Below are positions 50,061-61,646 of a stretch of 64,000 nucleotides of DNA, piece after piece. Position numbers and translations under genes: made by a program. The DNA lies in NCBI GenBank assembly GCA_905221615.1, contig CAJNDT010003179.1, positions 274,501 through 338,500 of the forward strand, read 5' to 3'. This DNA is from Symbiodinium sp. CCMP2592. Taxonomy: Eukaryota > Sar > Dinophyceae > Suessiales > Symbiodiniaceae. The notes beneath the pieces are model-generated. The model was not told the origin of the DNA. It did not search any database and saw only the letters and a list, made by a program, of their open reading frames with translations. Every line of letters begins with the position of its first letter. Positions within the stretch are counted from its first letter, which is position 1.

Positions 50061-51086
50061 ATTTCTTTCCATCAAATGTAATTCCTCCTGAGACCTTTAA
50101 ACCCTTCTTGCTAAACCCTGACCCGTAAGTCCCAAGCCTCTAAACCCTGAACCCTAACCAACCCCTAACTCCTAAGCCCTATATGTCCTTAACCCTGAAC
50201 CCTCTTATTGATGGTTGCTTCATGTGTTTGGGCATTGCACACTCTTAGTTGTGGTTCTGTGGACTATGTGGAGCCTTGCCTGCCTCGTGCGAGTGTGAGC
50301 GTCGAAACCCTTAAATCCTAACCCTTTAAGTCCCAAGCCCCCAAGCCTGAGGTTTGGCGTCCAGGATCCTGGGATCTCGCTCCCCACAGGCCGGCTCAGG
50401 TTTCGGGAAATCTGCGGTTTGTAGTTTGTGATTGTAAGGTTTGTGGTTCAGGATGCTGGGGTTAGTGGTATAGGGTTTAGGGTATTCGTCTCGTGCTTCA
50501 GGGAAGCAGATATGGGGGATTACAGTTTGGGGGAGATCTGTCCTAAGATTTTGTACTCAAGGCTACTAAGAGGTACCGACTCGGCATGATGGAGGACTGC
50601 GGCAGGCCTTCACATACAATACATGTTCGAGGTCTGTGGCTGAAAGGGTGTAGCAAGTGACAAGTGATTGGCATGGGCCCTATACACAAAGACAGCTCGA
50701 GGACTTTATTGTTTTCAACCCTCCCTCTGGATGATCAGCGGGTACCGCATGACATGGAGTTTGCGATGAAACGGGTTGCCCTAGACGTGTGCAGCAGCAC
50801 TAGTTTACCTGAAGCGGCAATCTTGGCGTCGTGCATGCGAGTCGTGAAGCCTGCATTGCAGGCACAGTCCCCCAGGCAGGAGAGAACAAATCAACCGAAG
50901 TCCCAAACCACTGAGTTCCGAGGCAGGTTGAGTGTCGCCCGTATACTCCTCACCTCGAACCATATGCCTCGCCTGGATTGTCCGACTGTGAGCGCCGAAA
51001 CAAACGTCCTGAGCAGGTTCAGCTCTGATCTCGCTTCTCGTGGGTTATGGTAGACCTAAACACCCAAACTTCAAACCCTAAAGGGA

Positions 51087-51172
51087 ACTCCAGAAAGTTG
51101 GAATATGGTTTCAGGGTAGGATACCCTATAACTTGCCATAAAGGGTTTAGGATAATCATATTCCAACTTTCT
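51087..51172. mobile_element. Family E inverted-repeat element, reverse orientation
   Basis: ACTCCAGAAAGTTGGAATAT at the left and ATAATCATATTCCAACTTTC at the right. The interior matches the complement of the copy at 59027. Confidence 0.7.
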
Positions 51173-51196
51173 ATCTTTCACTATAAACTCGTAAAG

Positions 51197-51280
51197 CCGA
51201 AGCAGGTGTTGTTCGGGGACAAGCCCCGCAGCACTTCGCCGTTCCTGCACCTCGGAGCCTGGAGCGATCCAACCTGCTCT
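51197..51280 (+). CDS. Exon candidate (PKQVLFGDKPRSTSPFLHLG)
   Basis: After gtaaag the frame reads PKQVLFGDKPRSTSPFLHLG then AWSDP, with good codon bias, directly after a family-E hairpin element. A GA donor near 51254 or later is likely. No domain is recognised. Confidence 0.42.
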
Positions 51281-51330
51281 GATCAGGGTTCCCAACTTTG
51301 AGGTTTCAGGGTTAGGGGGGGGGGGGGGGG

Positions 51331-51404
51331 TACTATAGGGGGCTTAATAATTACACAGAGTATAATGGGCCCAAAACCTTGTTATTATTAAGGCCCCTAC
51401 ATCA
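51331..51404. mobile_element. Short family C derivative
   Basis: TACTATAGGGGGCTTAATAA at the left and TATTATTAAGGCCCCTACAT at the right with a reduced centre, directly after a run of 12-13 G. Confidence 0.62.
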
Positions 51405-51571
51405 GCCTCTGTAGGGTTAGGGGAGATGTCTTCGCCAGAGCTTCTCAGCTGGTCGGCAGAGTCTGGGTTCAAAATGCCTTCGCCAAAGATCGAAGGTTAT
51501 TCGCTGGGACTTCTCTTACTCATCGCTGTCATTTGCCCAAGTATGAACTTTAGCGTCACTCTTGCTGGGCT

Positions 51572-51735
51572 CTTGTTAAGGAACTTAATCTAGTTTAAGT
51601 TACCATAATTCGACAAGCATATTTTTTTCTATAGATCCCATTATGGTAAGTATGGTACCTTAAATTAAGTTCGTTAAAATAACAAAAGTTAAGTTCCTTA
51701 ACAACAATGGTAACTTAAATTAAGTTCCTTAACAA
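51572..51735. mobile_element. Inverted-repeat element (TTGTTAAGGAACTTAA ends)
   Basis: TTGTTAAGGAACTTAATCTA at the left and TAAATTAAGTTCCTTAACAA at the right. The motif recurs inside (51675-51705), suggesting internal duplication. Confidence 0.68.
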
Positions 51736-51780
51736 CCCTAAACCCTAAACCCTATTAAGAGCCCAGCCTGCTTATGGCCT

Positions 51781-51938
51781 AGGGGGGCCGGAGGATTTAG
51801 GAACTAGCTATTTTAGAGACTTATAAGTATCATAACCCCAATTAGGATCCCTTTTAGGGTACTTATAATTTAGGGTTTAGGGTTTGGGGTTTAGGGCTAC
51901 GTATGACCTACTTACTAAGTCCCCCGACCCTCCAAGTA
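51781..51938. mobile_element. Family A inverted-repeat element (copy 4, with telomere-like insert)
   Basis: The right end ACTAAGTCCCCCGACCCTCC matches the other copies; the left end is diverged (GGGGGGCCGGAGGATTTAG). A TTTAGGG stretch interrupts the right half (51870-51897). Confidence 0.65.
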
Positions 51939-51980
51939 GGCGGGGTCCTGCTGGACCGACCTGAGCCTCACCTTTTGAAG

Positions 51981-52020
51981 TCCAGCGGATCGGTCCTTGC
52001 CAAGGAGTGCTTCGAGAGAA
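51981..52020 (+). CDS. Weak exon candidate (SSGSVLAKECFER)
   Basis: After tttgaag it reads SSGSVLAKECFER. It lies 40 bp after a family-A element and just before a family-C cluster. Confidence 0.3.
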
Positions 52021-52029
52021 CGCCTGATA

Positions 52030-52250
52030 TAGGGGCCTTAATACTAACTTCCTGTTCCTAAGAATTACCTAGTCCTCATTATAAATACTACAATAAGGGC
52101 CATACAATTTGGGGAATTCCTTATTATAGTTATCGCAGAGCATCCACCTATACGATTTTTTGGGGGGACGGGGGTGGGTTGGGGTCCTTATTATAGCTAC
52201 GTAGAGTATACCCCAAAAAACCCTATTCTAATTATTAAGGCCCCTACATC
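52030..52250. mobile_element. Compound cluster of family C elements
   Basis: One left end (ATAGGGGCCTTAATACTAAC) is followed by two family-C interiors in tandem (52100-52140 and 52155-52220), and a single right end (ATTATTAAGGCCCCTACATC) closes it. This suggests nested insertion or partial duplication. Confidence 0.6.
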
Positions 52251-52282
52251 AGGCACCAGCATCTGCTGCACCATCACCTCAT

Positions 52283-52380
52283 GGTTTCCGAAAATAGGGC
52301 CCTAATATAGTACCGTAGATAGTAGGATCCTCATTATAAGGACCCCCAAAGTAAGGTACCCCTAATTTTCGGAAACTCCC
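52283..52380. mobile_element. Family B inverted-repeat element, reverse orientation
   Basis: GGTTTCCGAAAATAGGG at the left and CCTAATTTTCGGAAACTCCC at the right. The left terminus is slightly shortened. Confidence 0.75.
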
Positions 52381-52779
52381 ATGTAGGTCACACGACGTTC
52401 AGTGCACAGACATCTTAGAGCTAGAAAAGTCAGGCAATGTCAGGCATAAGCCGGGCCGGGCTGAGAGACTCAAATCGTCTGGCACACACTTGACACATGA
52501 TCCTAAAACCAAGGGCGCGCAGGGATGTACCACAAAGAATAACCCCATCCAAAATGAGGAAGCCATTCCCCAACACCTACAGTACATCTCTCCGCAAGCC
52601 AACAACCCCGAATCAGCCAAACCTCACACCCCTGGACGCCCTCTTGGCCCCAAGCCTCAAAGCCATTTCACCGATGAGGGGGTCACGCACCTCCGACCCA
52701 GTAGACCCAGTAGATCTTTGTCTCGGGTCGGGGAAAGGGCTTTAGGCAGAAACCCCAAACCCAAATATTGCCTGCTGAG

Positions 52780-52842
52780 GCGCAACAAGCGGAGGAACTC
52801 GAAGTCGATGGGGCACCTCGACAGCCATACACCTTTGCTTGG
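52780..52842 (+). CDS. Exon candidate (AQQAEELEVDGAPRQPYTFA)
   Basis: Between gctgag and a GC donor (GCAGGT) the frame reads AQQAEELEVDGAPRQPYTFA then W. Splice sites and composition look real. The family is unknown. Confidence 0.42.
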
Positions 52843-53289
52843 GCAGGTGTTCTGTGCTCCTTTTATGTTGAGGTCGGAAGAACCTTATCTAGCAGTCCTG
52901 ATCAAGGGCGATCTTCGCAAACTCCGACTGATTTCTTAATTTGGTTCGTAGCAGCATGTTTGAAGCATTGCGTATTTGACCTGTGTCAGTGTGTTGGTTC
53001 AGAGACAGAGAATGTAGGTACGCCATGTTAGTAAGTTGTCAATGACCTTGCCTACTACCGTATGTCCCCTGGTTCTTAATTAGACTGGGGTTTGGGTTTC
53101 TGGCCTCTGACTTTGGGCTCACCATAGAGGCCGGAACAATAGAGTAATGTCCATGACCTTAATGCTGGTAGCAAGTAGCAAGTAATAATGACAGTCCCAG
53201 ACCCCTGTCCTAAGTATTTTGGCCCTTATGTTCCACAGGGTGTGGCGGGCTTTTAGGCTGGTAATTATGGAGCTACCGCGAGATCTGGT

Positions 53290-53532
53290 GCCCCCCCCGA
53301 AACCCCTAAACCCCTAACTCCTAAACCCAGCCCAAAATCGTAAGCCCGAAGCTCGAAACTCCCCAAGCAACAGGGAGCCGAAGGGTCTTTAAAGCCGTGA
53401 AGCCCTGAGGCCTCAAAGCCCTAAAGCCCCAAAACTCTGAAGATCTAAAGCCCCCTCAACCCTAAAGCCCTAAACCCGAAACCCCAAAACCCTAAATCTT
53501 AAAACCCTAAACCCTAACACCCTAAGCCCTAA
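53290..53532. repeat. CCCTAAA/CCCCGAAG-type degenerate telomere-like tract
   Basis: Continuous short units of the CCCTAAA, CCCCTAAA and CCCTGAGG type, mostly one orientation. Similar tracts occur at 540-640, 930-1005, 9548-9690, 27650-27800 and 62790-62870. Confidence 0.75.
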
Positions 53533-53605
53533 ATGACAAACCCGCGCAAGGTCACCTTGGTTCGTGGAGCCTTGAAGGACGCTTTGCAGAAGCAGTGGCT
53601 TGAGG
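53533..53605 (+). CDS. Exon candidate with possible start (MTNPRKVTLVRGALKDALQK)
   Basis: An ATG opens MTNPRKVTLVRGALKDALQK then QWLE, ending G|GTTTTG. It follows a 250-bp CCCTAAA-rich tract. It could be a first exon of the gene continuing to about 63 kb. Confidence 0.42.
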
Positions 53606-53998
53606 GTTTTGGGGGGGGTGGAAAAGTCTGGTCGTTTAGGGTTTCGGGTTGGAGGGTCTAGGGTTATATTCGCAGTCGCAATAATAGGCCTGGATGCACA
53701 AGGGTCCATGAAAAGCCCATCCTTGCATTTTGGAACCCTCCCAGTCGGCAATATTGCATGTTTTGTGTTGTATTTTGTAGCATATTGTACCTCAAAAGCC
53801 CCAAGCTCGGATCCAAAAGTTCGAAACCTCCGGACATGGAGCCCAAGAGTTTCTCCATACTCCCCAAGGGTCCAAGTATGGAATAAATCGCATACTCTTG
53901 CAACTACCAAGTTGCATAACTACTATCCTAAACCCGAGTACCTACGGATAGACCTGAAACCCCAAACCCTGAAGCCACCGAAGAGTTGAAGAGTTCAG

Positions 53999-54118
53999 GA
54001 CTGGGTCGGCTTCCTGCGAAGTGTCACCGACCATCAGGCGAGGAGGGCTTGGGAGTCGGATCGCTTGCTTAGGGGTTCGGAGGGTGGCCTGCTTCCCGGC
54101 GCTGAGTTTCTGAGTGTT
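53999..54118 (+). CDS. Exon candidate (DWVGFLRSVTDHQARRAWES...)
   Basis: After agttcag the frame reads DWVGFLRSVTDHQARRAWES then DRLLRGSEGG. All three frames are open here, so the choice rests on protein-like composition. Its 3' end is unknown. Confidence 0.4.
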
Positions 54119-54185
54119 TAGGGTTAGGGTTGCGGGCTTACGGTCCAAGGAGAGGGTGTAGGAGTTTGTAAGGGTTTGACAACAG

Positions 54186-54219
54186 AATGAAGCTGACCGC
54201 GGCTACAAGCAGCGAGGGT
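54186..54219 (+). CDS. Weak exon candidate (NEADRGYKQRG)
   Basis: After gacaacag the frame reads NEADRGYKQRG. It is short, with good composition only. Confidence 0.28.
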
Positions 54220-54709
54220 GTACCCCGATCTCCAGCATCCGAAATGCACCGTCTGCCCTCATTCAGATTCGCAAACCGAAGAAAATGATCGCAAGTTACA
54301 GAGGGCCAGGCCCCTAAAGGCCGCTACGGTTCAGCCGCGAAGCCCCAGCCGTAAAGTTTGGAGCACTTTGGAACCTTGGTGGCTTCATTCGGCCCGCCCG
54401 AACATGTCTTGCACGACTCGCGGCCGCATGGATCGTCCGAGTTGCGAGAGGGAAAAATTAAAGTTCAACAGAGTATACCTTACTCAGTGTAATCAGTGTA
54501 ATCTAGAAAGCCAAACTGAAAATAGTATCTTGAACCGTAAACAGGTGGGTTCCAATCCTGACAAAAAAGCCTCAACACTGAAAGCCCAAGCTCAGAGCAC
54601 TGAAGCGAGGTGGAACATCCGCACTTCTGGTCGCTAGTGGGCAGAGGCGGCGACAGTCCCTTGACTTTCGTTGTGTTCGCTCCCGATGCAAACTACAGAT
54701 GAACGAATA

Positions 54710-54815
54710 TAGGGGCCTCAAGAATGAGAATAGAGCCCATTATGCTGTAGCTATAACAAGGAACCCCTCCCCCCGAAAAAAACAGTATAGTCATCATTAT
54801 GCCCCTATAGTACTG
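54710..54815. mobile_element. Family C inverted-repeat element, reverse orientation
   Basis: ATAGGGGCCTCAAGAATGAG at the left and CATTATGCCCCTATAGTA at the right; the interior reads as the complement of other copies. Confidence 0.6.
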
Positions 54816-55569
54816 GGTTTGGCGCAGAGTCTTTGAGGCATGGGGTTTAGGCCATAAAACTGCAGCGCCCCATCTGCCTCGTTTCGGAGGGCTTAGGTGT
54901 ACTTTACGTTGATGCGACATAGTATACTATACGATAATATATGGATTACAATATGCTCTCATCTGCTACACTATAATATTGTACTATGCTGTAATATACT
55001 ACAGCATACTATACTACAACATGATAACGTAATGCTTGCTCCTGGGCGGTCTGGGTTGGAGCCGGCAACAGTCCCGAGCCAAGTGCTATAAAGGTACGAT
55101 GAGGGCACTGGAAGGGTGGTACAATAGTAAGATACTACGAGTGGGAGGGGTGATTTTCTTAACGGATCCAGCAATTGAGGGTGAATGTTTCCACGATTCG
55201 GGTTTGACGCACCCTGGTAGGTTGATACATGTTGCTGTCCCGATGAGGCTACGACTATATCCAACGCAATGTCTGGATGACAAACGATGGCTTCCGAGAC
55301 TTCATGCACTTGGGCTTGCCACGAGGGCTTTGGCCCTGGCAGTGTTCTGCAGAGCTGGCCTTCCCACTTGCCAGGTTCAGCTTTTGTGCAGTGCTAATCG
55401 GCTCAATTGCCAAAATCTCGATTCCCATGAGGTTGTCCGAATACCGTTGACGGGTCCTTGTATGATCCTATGGTCGGGATCGTATAATTTACGGTCTACT
55501 TCAGCACGCCTTGTTTTCGCAACTCCCACGCCGATGAAGCGTTACCCGTGTGAGCAGCGAATCTGAAAG

Positions 55570-55700
55570 GTATTATTCGCCCTTGACACACGTGATCGCC
55601 CAACTGGCAAAGACAGAGGAGGTGCGCCCCACCACGGACGTGCTGATCGTCAACCCCAACGAGGCTTGCCTGGAATTTCGCCTTTCCGTGCATTTCAACC
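55570..55700 (+). CDS. Exon of an unidentified gene (LTHVIAQLAKTEEVRPTTDV...)
   Basis: Between tctgaaag and a probable GA donor (GAGTAA) the frame reads YYSPLTHVIAQLAKTEEVRP then TTDVLIVNPNEACLEFRLSV HFN. Strong third-position G/C and balanced hydrophobicity make it one of the more convincing exons after 47 kb. No family is recognised; it could precede the dioxygenase-like exons below. Confidence 0.55.
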
Positions 55701-56977
55701 GAGTAATTACAGGAGATAAGGCTCAGGAGAAGAGAATCAGCCCGGCGTTCGTGCATGCGATGCATCTCGCGCGTTTGAATCAACTCTGCATCATCAACGC
55801 ATGAGATTCTGATGAAAGTAAAGTACTAACTCGAAGCGATTCTCAGTTCTCAGCGGTCCCGCTTCAATCGCAATGAACTTGAAGCCGGGTGGTTACTTCT
55901 CGAAATACGTGCGATCGGCAATCCATCAGCCATATAGTCGCAGTTTGGAATTCGCTTTCAGCCGTCTGGGGCCCGGTGACATCACGTACCTGGAGAATGC
56001 CACAGACGATTTAGGTTTTAGGGAAAGGAAGCGAGCGCAAGAAGCAACTGGGAAGGGAATGCTAACGAGACCTTACAGAGACCTCGAAGCGCGCCCAAAA
56101 GTCAAGTCGTCGCGTATAGTCGTCGGGCACCCACGAGCAGGGACGTCTGACCCAGTTGGCTTAGGTCAAGAACCAGTCTGCACTCATAGGGTGCTGGAAA
56201 TTCGATTAAATGTGTACCAATTTCCCTATTTGCTACAACCACGAGGGGTTTCGAGCGTAAGTGTTGCGATCAGGCCGTAAAGGTGCTCCCGCAGATAGAT
56301 TTGGGCTACAAGATCCTAAAAGCTTCACATGACAAAGTTGCCTGAACGGGATTTCTCAGCGTCGCTCCCAGTTACGGCATGTAGCTGCAAAAGCAAGCCT
56401 GCGCGAAGAGCAACGCCAGCAGTAGTGATCGGTCTAATTCATGGCGAAAGGAACTGCAGCGTCATGGCTTTAAGACCCGAAGCTCGCACGGCTTACTTTC
56501 TGCGAAGGATGAGAAGCCTTGGCCACATGCGCTGCCTTGTCCAACCGTGAAGCCCGAAACACAACTGACATCAAGAGCAGCTGACATCTAAACTCCATTG
56601 CTAACATCCGAGGATGGCATCGGCTGGCACCAGGACAATCAGAATGGGCCCATCGAGTCAGATTACGTGCTGTGGCGCTGAGATATCCGTTGCTTTGCTT
56701 TCGTCTCGTCTCAGACAAGTTGAGCTGCGCATTAGGGATCGGCATGTCAATCGCATCGGAGTTGTCAGAAATGATGCCTTTCACCACAGTCCTTGTTTAT
56801 TTGAGAATAAAAGGCATTAAAGTATGAGTCAGTCTCTGAACTGTTGATAAATCGTTGGAACGACCGACATCCACTGTCGCACCTTAAACCTTTCAGTAGA
56901 ACAAACCCTTAACCCCTACGGTGGACACTGTAGACCTTAAATAATTGTGATTCATACGTACATCTCCCCTTTTTGAG

Positions 56978-57022
56978 GCCATTCGGTGGTGGGTCGCCAT
57001 GGACAAGTGCGGGGAGAACAAG
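56978..57022 (+). CDS. Possible dioxygenase exon (AIRWWVAMDKCGENK)
   Basis: After tttgag it reads AIRWWVAMDKCGENK before a GT donor. Phytanoyl-CoA dioxygenase-like proteins have 'W.ALD....ENG' about here, before the 'PGSH' turn, which is not seen in the adjoining sequence. This is a tentative family link. Confidence 0.42.
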
Positions 57023-57193
57023 GTGGGCGTGCCAGAGCCCTGCGGATGTTTATGAGGGTTTAACTTGGGGTTTAGGGTGTTGGTTTAGGGTTTAAGGTAA
57101 TTGAGCTTCCGGCCTAGGATTCGCAGGTTATTTTTGTGCAGGGCATCATGGTTCAGGCTTTATGGGCCTCGGAAGTCTATGCAAGCAAGACCT

Positions 57194-57308
57194 ATTATAG
57201 GGGCCCAAATAATTAATTAGCTAATTATACTATTTTGGGGGCTCCTTATTATTATATTTATAGTAAAATTGGCCCCAAACCCTACTCTAATTATCAAGGC
57301 ACCCCCTA
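57194..57308. mobile_element. Family C inverted-repeat element
   Basis: TATTATAGGGGCCCAAATAA at the left and TAATTATCAAGGCACCCC at the right, running into CCCTAAA motifs. Confidence 0.65.
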
Positions 57309-57403
57309 AACCCTAAACCTATAATAGGTTGTAGGAGGTGACGGGTTGCGGAAGTTGGGGTTCAGCCCTCTGAGCCCGGCCTTCGACCCTTCGCGAAACG
57401 CCT

Positions 57404-57548
57404 TACTTAGAAGGTCGGGGGACTTAGTCAGGAGTTAACAAGTTTAGAGTAATAAGTACCCTAAGAGGGATCCTGATTGGGGTTATGCTAAATACTTGTA
57501 AGTCTCTAACATAACTAGTTGCTAAGTCCCCCCCCGGCCCCCCAAGTA
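57404..57548. mobile_element. Family A inverted-repeat element (copy 5)
   Basis: AAGGTCGGGGGACTTAGT at the left and TGCTAAGTCCCCCCCCGGC at the right. The interior is in the reverse orientation relative to copies 3 and 4. Confidence 0.7.
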
Positions 57549-57614
57549 AGTTAGAGCCTGAAAGTGCTGAACTCCTAAACACTAGGTCCATGCCTGCATC
57601 AAGCCTCATTGCTT

Positions 57615-57703
57615 GGGAGTTTCCGAAAATTCGGGGTACCTTCTTATTAAGGATCCTCATATTTAGGGTACTATTTTAGGGTTCCCTATTTTCGGAAACT
57701 CCG
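57615..57703. mobile_element. Family B inverted-repeat element
   Basis: GGGAGTTTCCGAAAATTCGG at the left and TTTTCGGAAACTCC at the right. The centre has a small deletion. Confidence 0.75.
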
Positions 57704-58305
57704 ACTTAGACCCAGACACCCCCCCATCTCCACGATGTTCTCAATGCAACAAAGCAAGCGGCAAGTCTGCCGAAGGCACTCCAGAATCTGAAAGCCCTAA
57801 GTCGGAAATAGGATTGCCCAACAGCGGCCCAAAGATCACAAGCTTCATATTTCGCGCATGCTCGCATGCCTACGGGCGTTTGGTGTCAAGGCTTCGCCGT
57901 CGACAGCCCTGAAGCACAAACCTATCCTACAGACACTGCAAAGTCTGCCCAGCATGAGATGCACTTCACGCGCCTTTGTCCTCGCAGTTCATGTTTTTCA
58001 GGCTGACTGCGAACCAAGAGGCCGCAGCTCAAACTTTTATGGGATAAAGGGAGACACTGCCTCGCAACCAAGGAATACCTGATCGGCTCACATCGCAACA
58101 CCTCCGTATCTGATGCCGTCGCCGTAGATGTCACTTCAGGTGACCTTGCACAGAGCCTTGGCATGTTATCATCAGAGCGCCCCGTATCGAAGGTTCCTAA
58201 TGCCGACCCGTTACACTCATGTTTGAAAGACCTGAGTTCACAACAATCTTGTTACACTCTGGCCTGCGCCATGGTCCATGTCTCGAAGCTGTCTTTAAGG
58301 TTTAG

Positions 58306-58384
58306 CAAGTGCACCGACTACGTGGTGGAGCCCGGGGACCTCATCGTGTGGAACACGCGATCCATCCACAGAATCCGAGACTCG
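58306..58384 (+). CDS. Possible dioxygenase exon (YVVEPGDLIVWNTRSIHR)
   Basis: After ggtttag it reads KCTDYVVEPGDLIVWNTRSI then HRIRDS, ending at a GT donor. 'GDLxxWxxRxxH' resembles the strand carrying the distal iron-binding His of phytanoyl-CoA-dioxygenase-like 2-oxoglutarate/Fe(II) oxygenases. The proximal HxD motif was not found, so the assignment is tentative. Confidence 0.5.
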
Positions 58385-59026
58385 GTCCAAGGAGCTTTTG
58401 TCGGGGAGGGTTTAGGGTCCAGCTGCAGGGTGCGGTTTCAGGGTTACGATGCCTGCAGCATCCTTCAGCTACAGTACAGGGTTGGCTTAGAGTTTGCAGG
58501 GCTTCTGTAGGTCTCGATTGGTTCCTCTTTCCTGTGGCAGGTCAGGCTTGCCATGTAGATATAGTGACAATGATGAGATAGTGCAATAGTACATATGATC
58601 ATAGCAAAATTACCATGCACGAAACTCTACAAATGTCGAAATCGGGGCCATACCGATTTGGTCTTGCTTGCGAATAACTTCTGTAGTCGCAACAAGGAGC
58701 ATTGGCGGTAGCGGTGGTAGTACTTGTACAAGTTCCTCCAGACGCCATCGCAGCTTGGACGCCTGCTGCTTCCCTAAGTGGACGAGCAACGGTACATTAC
58801 ATCGCCAGTAAGCCTAAACCTTTAACCCTTATCTCTGCAAAGCCTGTTCCCAAATCCTCGGAGATCAGGTCCCCATCCTTCTGGGAAGTGGCCTGAGGGA
58901 ACACAGCTCCTCTTCGCAGTTGGAAAGATTTCTCGCTTTGCGGTGTAGAACTTGCAGGGACTTCGGGTTGAGAACTTCAAGGTTCTGTTGAAAGTTTCGT
59001 TTTCGGTCTGGCGGTTAAAGTACAAG

Positions 59027-59112
59027 TTGGAATATGATTATCCTAAGCCCTTTATGGTAAATTATAGGGCTATAGGGTATCCCATATTCCAACTTTCTGG
59101 AGTTCCCTTTAG
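59027..59112. mobile_element. Family E inverted-repeat element
   Basis: AAGTTGGAATATGATTATCC at the left and CATATTCCAACTTTCTGGAG at the right. Confidence 0.7.
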
Positions 59113-60305
59113 GGTTTTGCAGTTGGAGTGATTGCAAGCAGAAGCATCGACACTTGCACGGGTCTCACCATTTGTACCATGTGGTCTTCAAGACGCGGGG
59201 CTCGCTGCTCCGTGATCCGACCGTGCGTCGAAAGTACTGCTTAGGGGCGAGGCTTCAGGGCCTAGGGTGCCCAGTAGTACCCTTAGGGATCTATAAGGGT
59301 TCCTTAAAGGGATCTATAAGGGTTCTATAAAGGGTTTAGGGTTTCCGAAAATTAGGGGCTAGGATGCCCAGTAGTACCCTTATTCCCGTTTTGTAGTCCT
59401 AGGTTCCTTATAAAGTTACCCAATACCAAAAAGAGAGGCCTTTTTATTCTTAGGTTACTGGGTATCCTAGGGGCAGTGGGGCTTCAAGAACTCATGACAT
59501 GATTACCGTTATCGTTGCGAGGGGAGACTCCCATACCAATCGTCGCCACCCGTGGTGCTGGGCATAAGAGACTAGAAGGATCCTTACAGAGCACTTGGGA
59601 GCTGTTCTAGAGTATGAACAATGTTCGCAGCTTGCGATTGTTAGATCAAGGGGTGGAGCATTGTTTGGAACCGCCCTCTTAGCGCTCCCATGCCGCGTGC
59701 CGCATGTGCCGACAAGAGCTACAAGCTACGGCCGTGGAGTTTCTGACGAATTAGCAGTTGCACTGACGTCCCAAGCTGCAGCCCAGGAGACGTGCGCACA
59801 GTGGGACCATGGCTGTCAAAGGCCAGCAATGCCGTCTTTGTCGATGTCAGGAGGAGAATGGTTCGTCACATAATCATAAAAATGGACCTTAGTGCTGAGA
59901 ATAGTGTTCATAATGGGTGTTTAAAAGGGTCACTATAAGGAAGGACTCGACAGATGAATTCTGACCGCTACATCTTTGTATCAGCCCGCAATCAGACTCT
60001 AAACTCTGCTGAACCCGAAACCTAAACCCCATTGGTGACTGCATGTTGAATGACGACTATCGACCACCTCATGGAAGCTGGAAGCTATGATTGGGATATC
60101 TGCATATATTTGCATTTTTCTGCATGGAATGCTTCGTGAGATTACTCTGCAGGCCGTTGCACCATTAACCTTGCTTGGCTTGTCCGAAGGTGAACGCCGA
60201 AGCGCTAGACTGTAGAGGCCCTTAACTCCAAACCCTATACGCCTCATAAATAAACCCCAAAAAGTCTCTACACCCAAGCCGTAGAACCCCCTAAAGCCCC
60301 TACAC

Positions 60306-60396
60306 ATGGGAGGCGCCAGCTACGCTCCCCGGGGAGCCGCGAGCTCCATCAGCGACGTCGCAGGGCACTCGCTGGAGTTGGGCCAACCACTGGGAG
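60306..60396 (+). CDS. Exon candidate (MGGASYAPRGAASSISDVAG...)
   Basis: The frame reads MGGASYAPRGAASSISDVAG then HSLELGQPLG and ends at a GC donor (GCAAGC), immediately before TTTAGGG repeats. It may continue the same gene or start another. Confidence 0.45.
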
Positions 60397-61646
60397 GCAA
60401 GCGTTTAGGGTTTAGGGTTTATCTGAAATTATGTTTCTGATAATAGTCGTTGGGATTCCTGCGTAGTGGTTTTATTGAGAGTTTTAATGAGTACATCCCG
60501 CAACCCTAGTGTAATGCAGGTACATGATATAGTTGATTGTTAAGGGATGTTAGGGCTGCTGTAGATCCCAACTGGCAAACGGTCTTTAGGGCACCGAGCT
60601 GTGCTTCTTATAAGGCTTATGGATGTTTTAGGTTTAGTTATGGATGTGATTTATGGGTTTCAGGGGAACCCACTGCATATATGATGGTTTTGCGAAAGAT
60701 ATTCTGGAATCAGGGGCTTACGCTGCATTGGCCACCTCAGCAACACCTTCAAGTCTGTTCATGGGAGGTTTTGTTTTGGACGCGGTCCGTTGAAACGCGT
60801 CGTATTTGTCAGTCATGACCTGGTGGTATTTTATACATGCGATTGACCAACACATCAAGACCCTTTGGCTTATGCTGAAGTTGTTGAGCTATTTCAACTT
60901 CCAGGGATGAATTGAGAACGTACACTGCACCCTCAGCTCTGTGCTTTAGGCTTTGGACTTTGTTTGTGGCGCAGGGGTGGCATGAAGGGCTGAACCCTCG
61001 ACCGCAACTTCGGGGGTCTACTGCATGTAATACGAAAGCCTTATCAGACACCACAGCCACTGTCGAAACCTATACAAAGCCCGTTTATGACCTTTCAAAG
61101 CCTTGACCAACAGCCAACAGCTTTATGACACCCTAGAAGCCCGTTAAGACTCCGCTTATTATTCGGTTAGGGATTAACTTCCCGGATTCAGTTGCTGCTC
61201 TGGTGGTATTTCATACTTACAGAGTTGATGGTTTCGGGCTCGTGGGCTTCGAGTTCGGCAGTCAAGGTCCATCTCAAAGGCTTCCGTGTGTCGACTCAGA
61301 TTTCCATTGCAACAGCTACAATCCGCAGAAAACTCCCTGAACCGGACCTGCGTAAGAAATCCGTGATAGCTTGCTTCTTATAACCATATATGTTCAGATT
61401 CTGAGTTCGGAGTCGTCCGTGGTTCTAAGCCGGACACCTCTTGACAAACAGGAGGCCCCAAGACCCTGAACCTTCAGTTGCTGGGTTCCTTGGTTAGTAA
61501 TAACAGTAATCATAGTAATACTAATAACAATAATAATAATAGTAATAATTAGTAATAATATACTATACATATCTTTGTGGGCTCAGGATTTAGGGCTGCT
61601 TTCCAGGGCCTGGCTACGGGTTTTGCCAGGCCCCTATTTTCCACAG

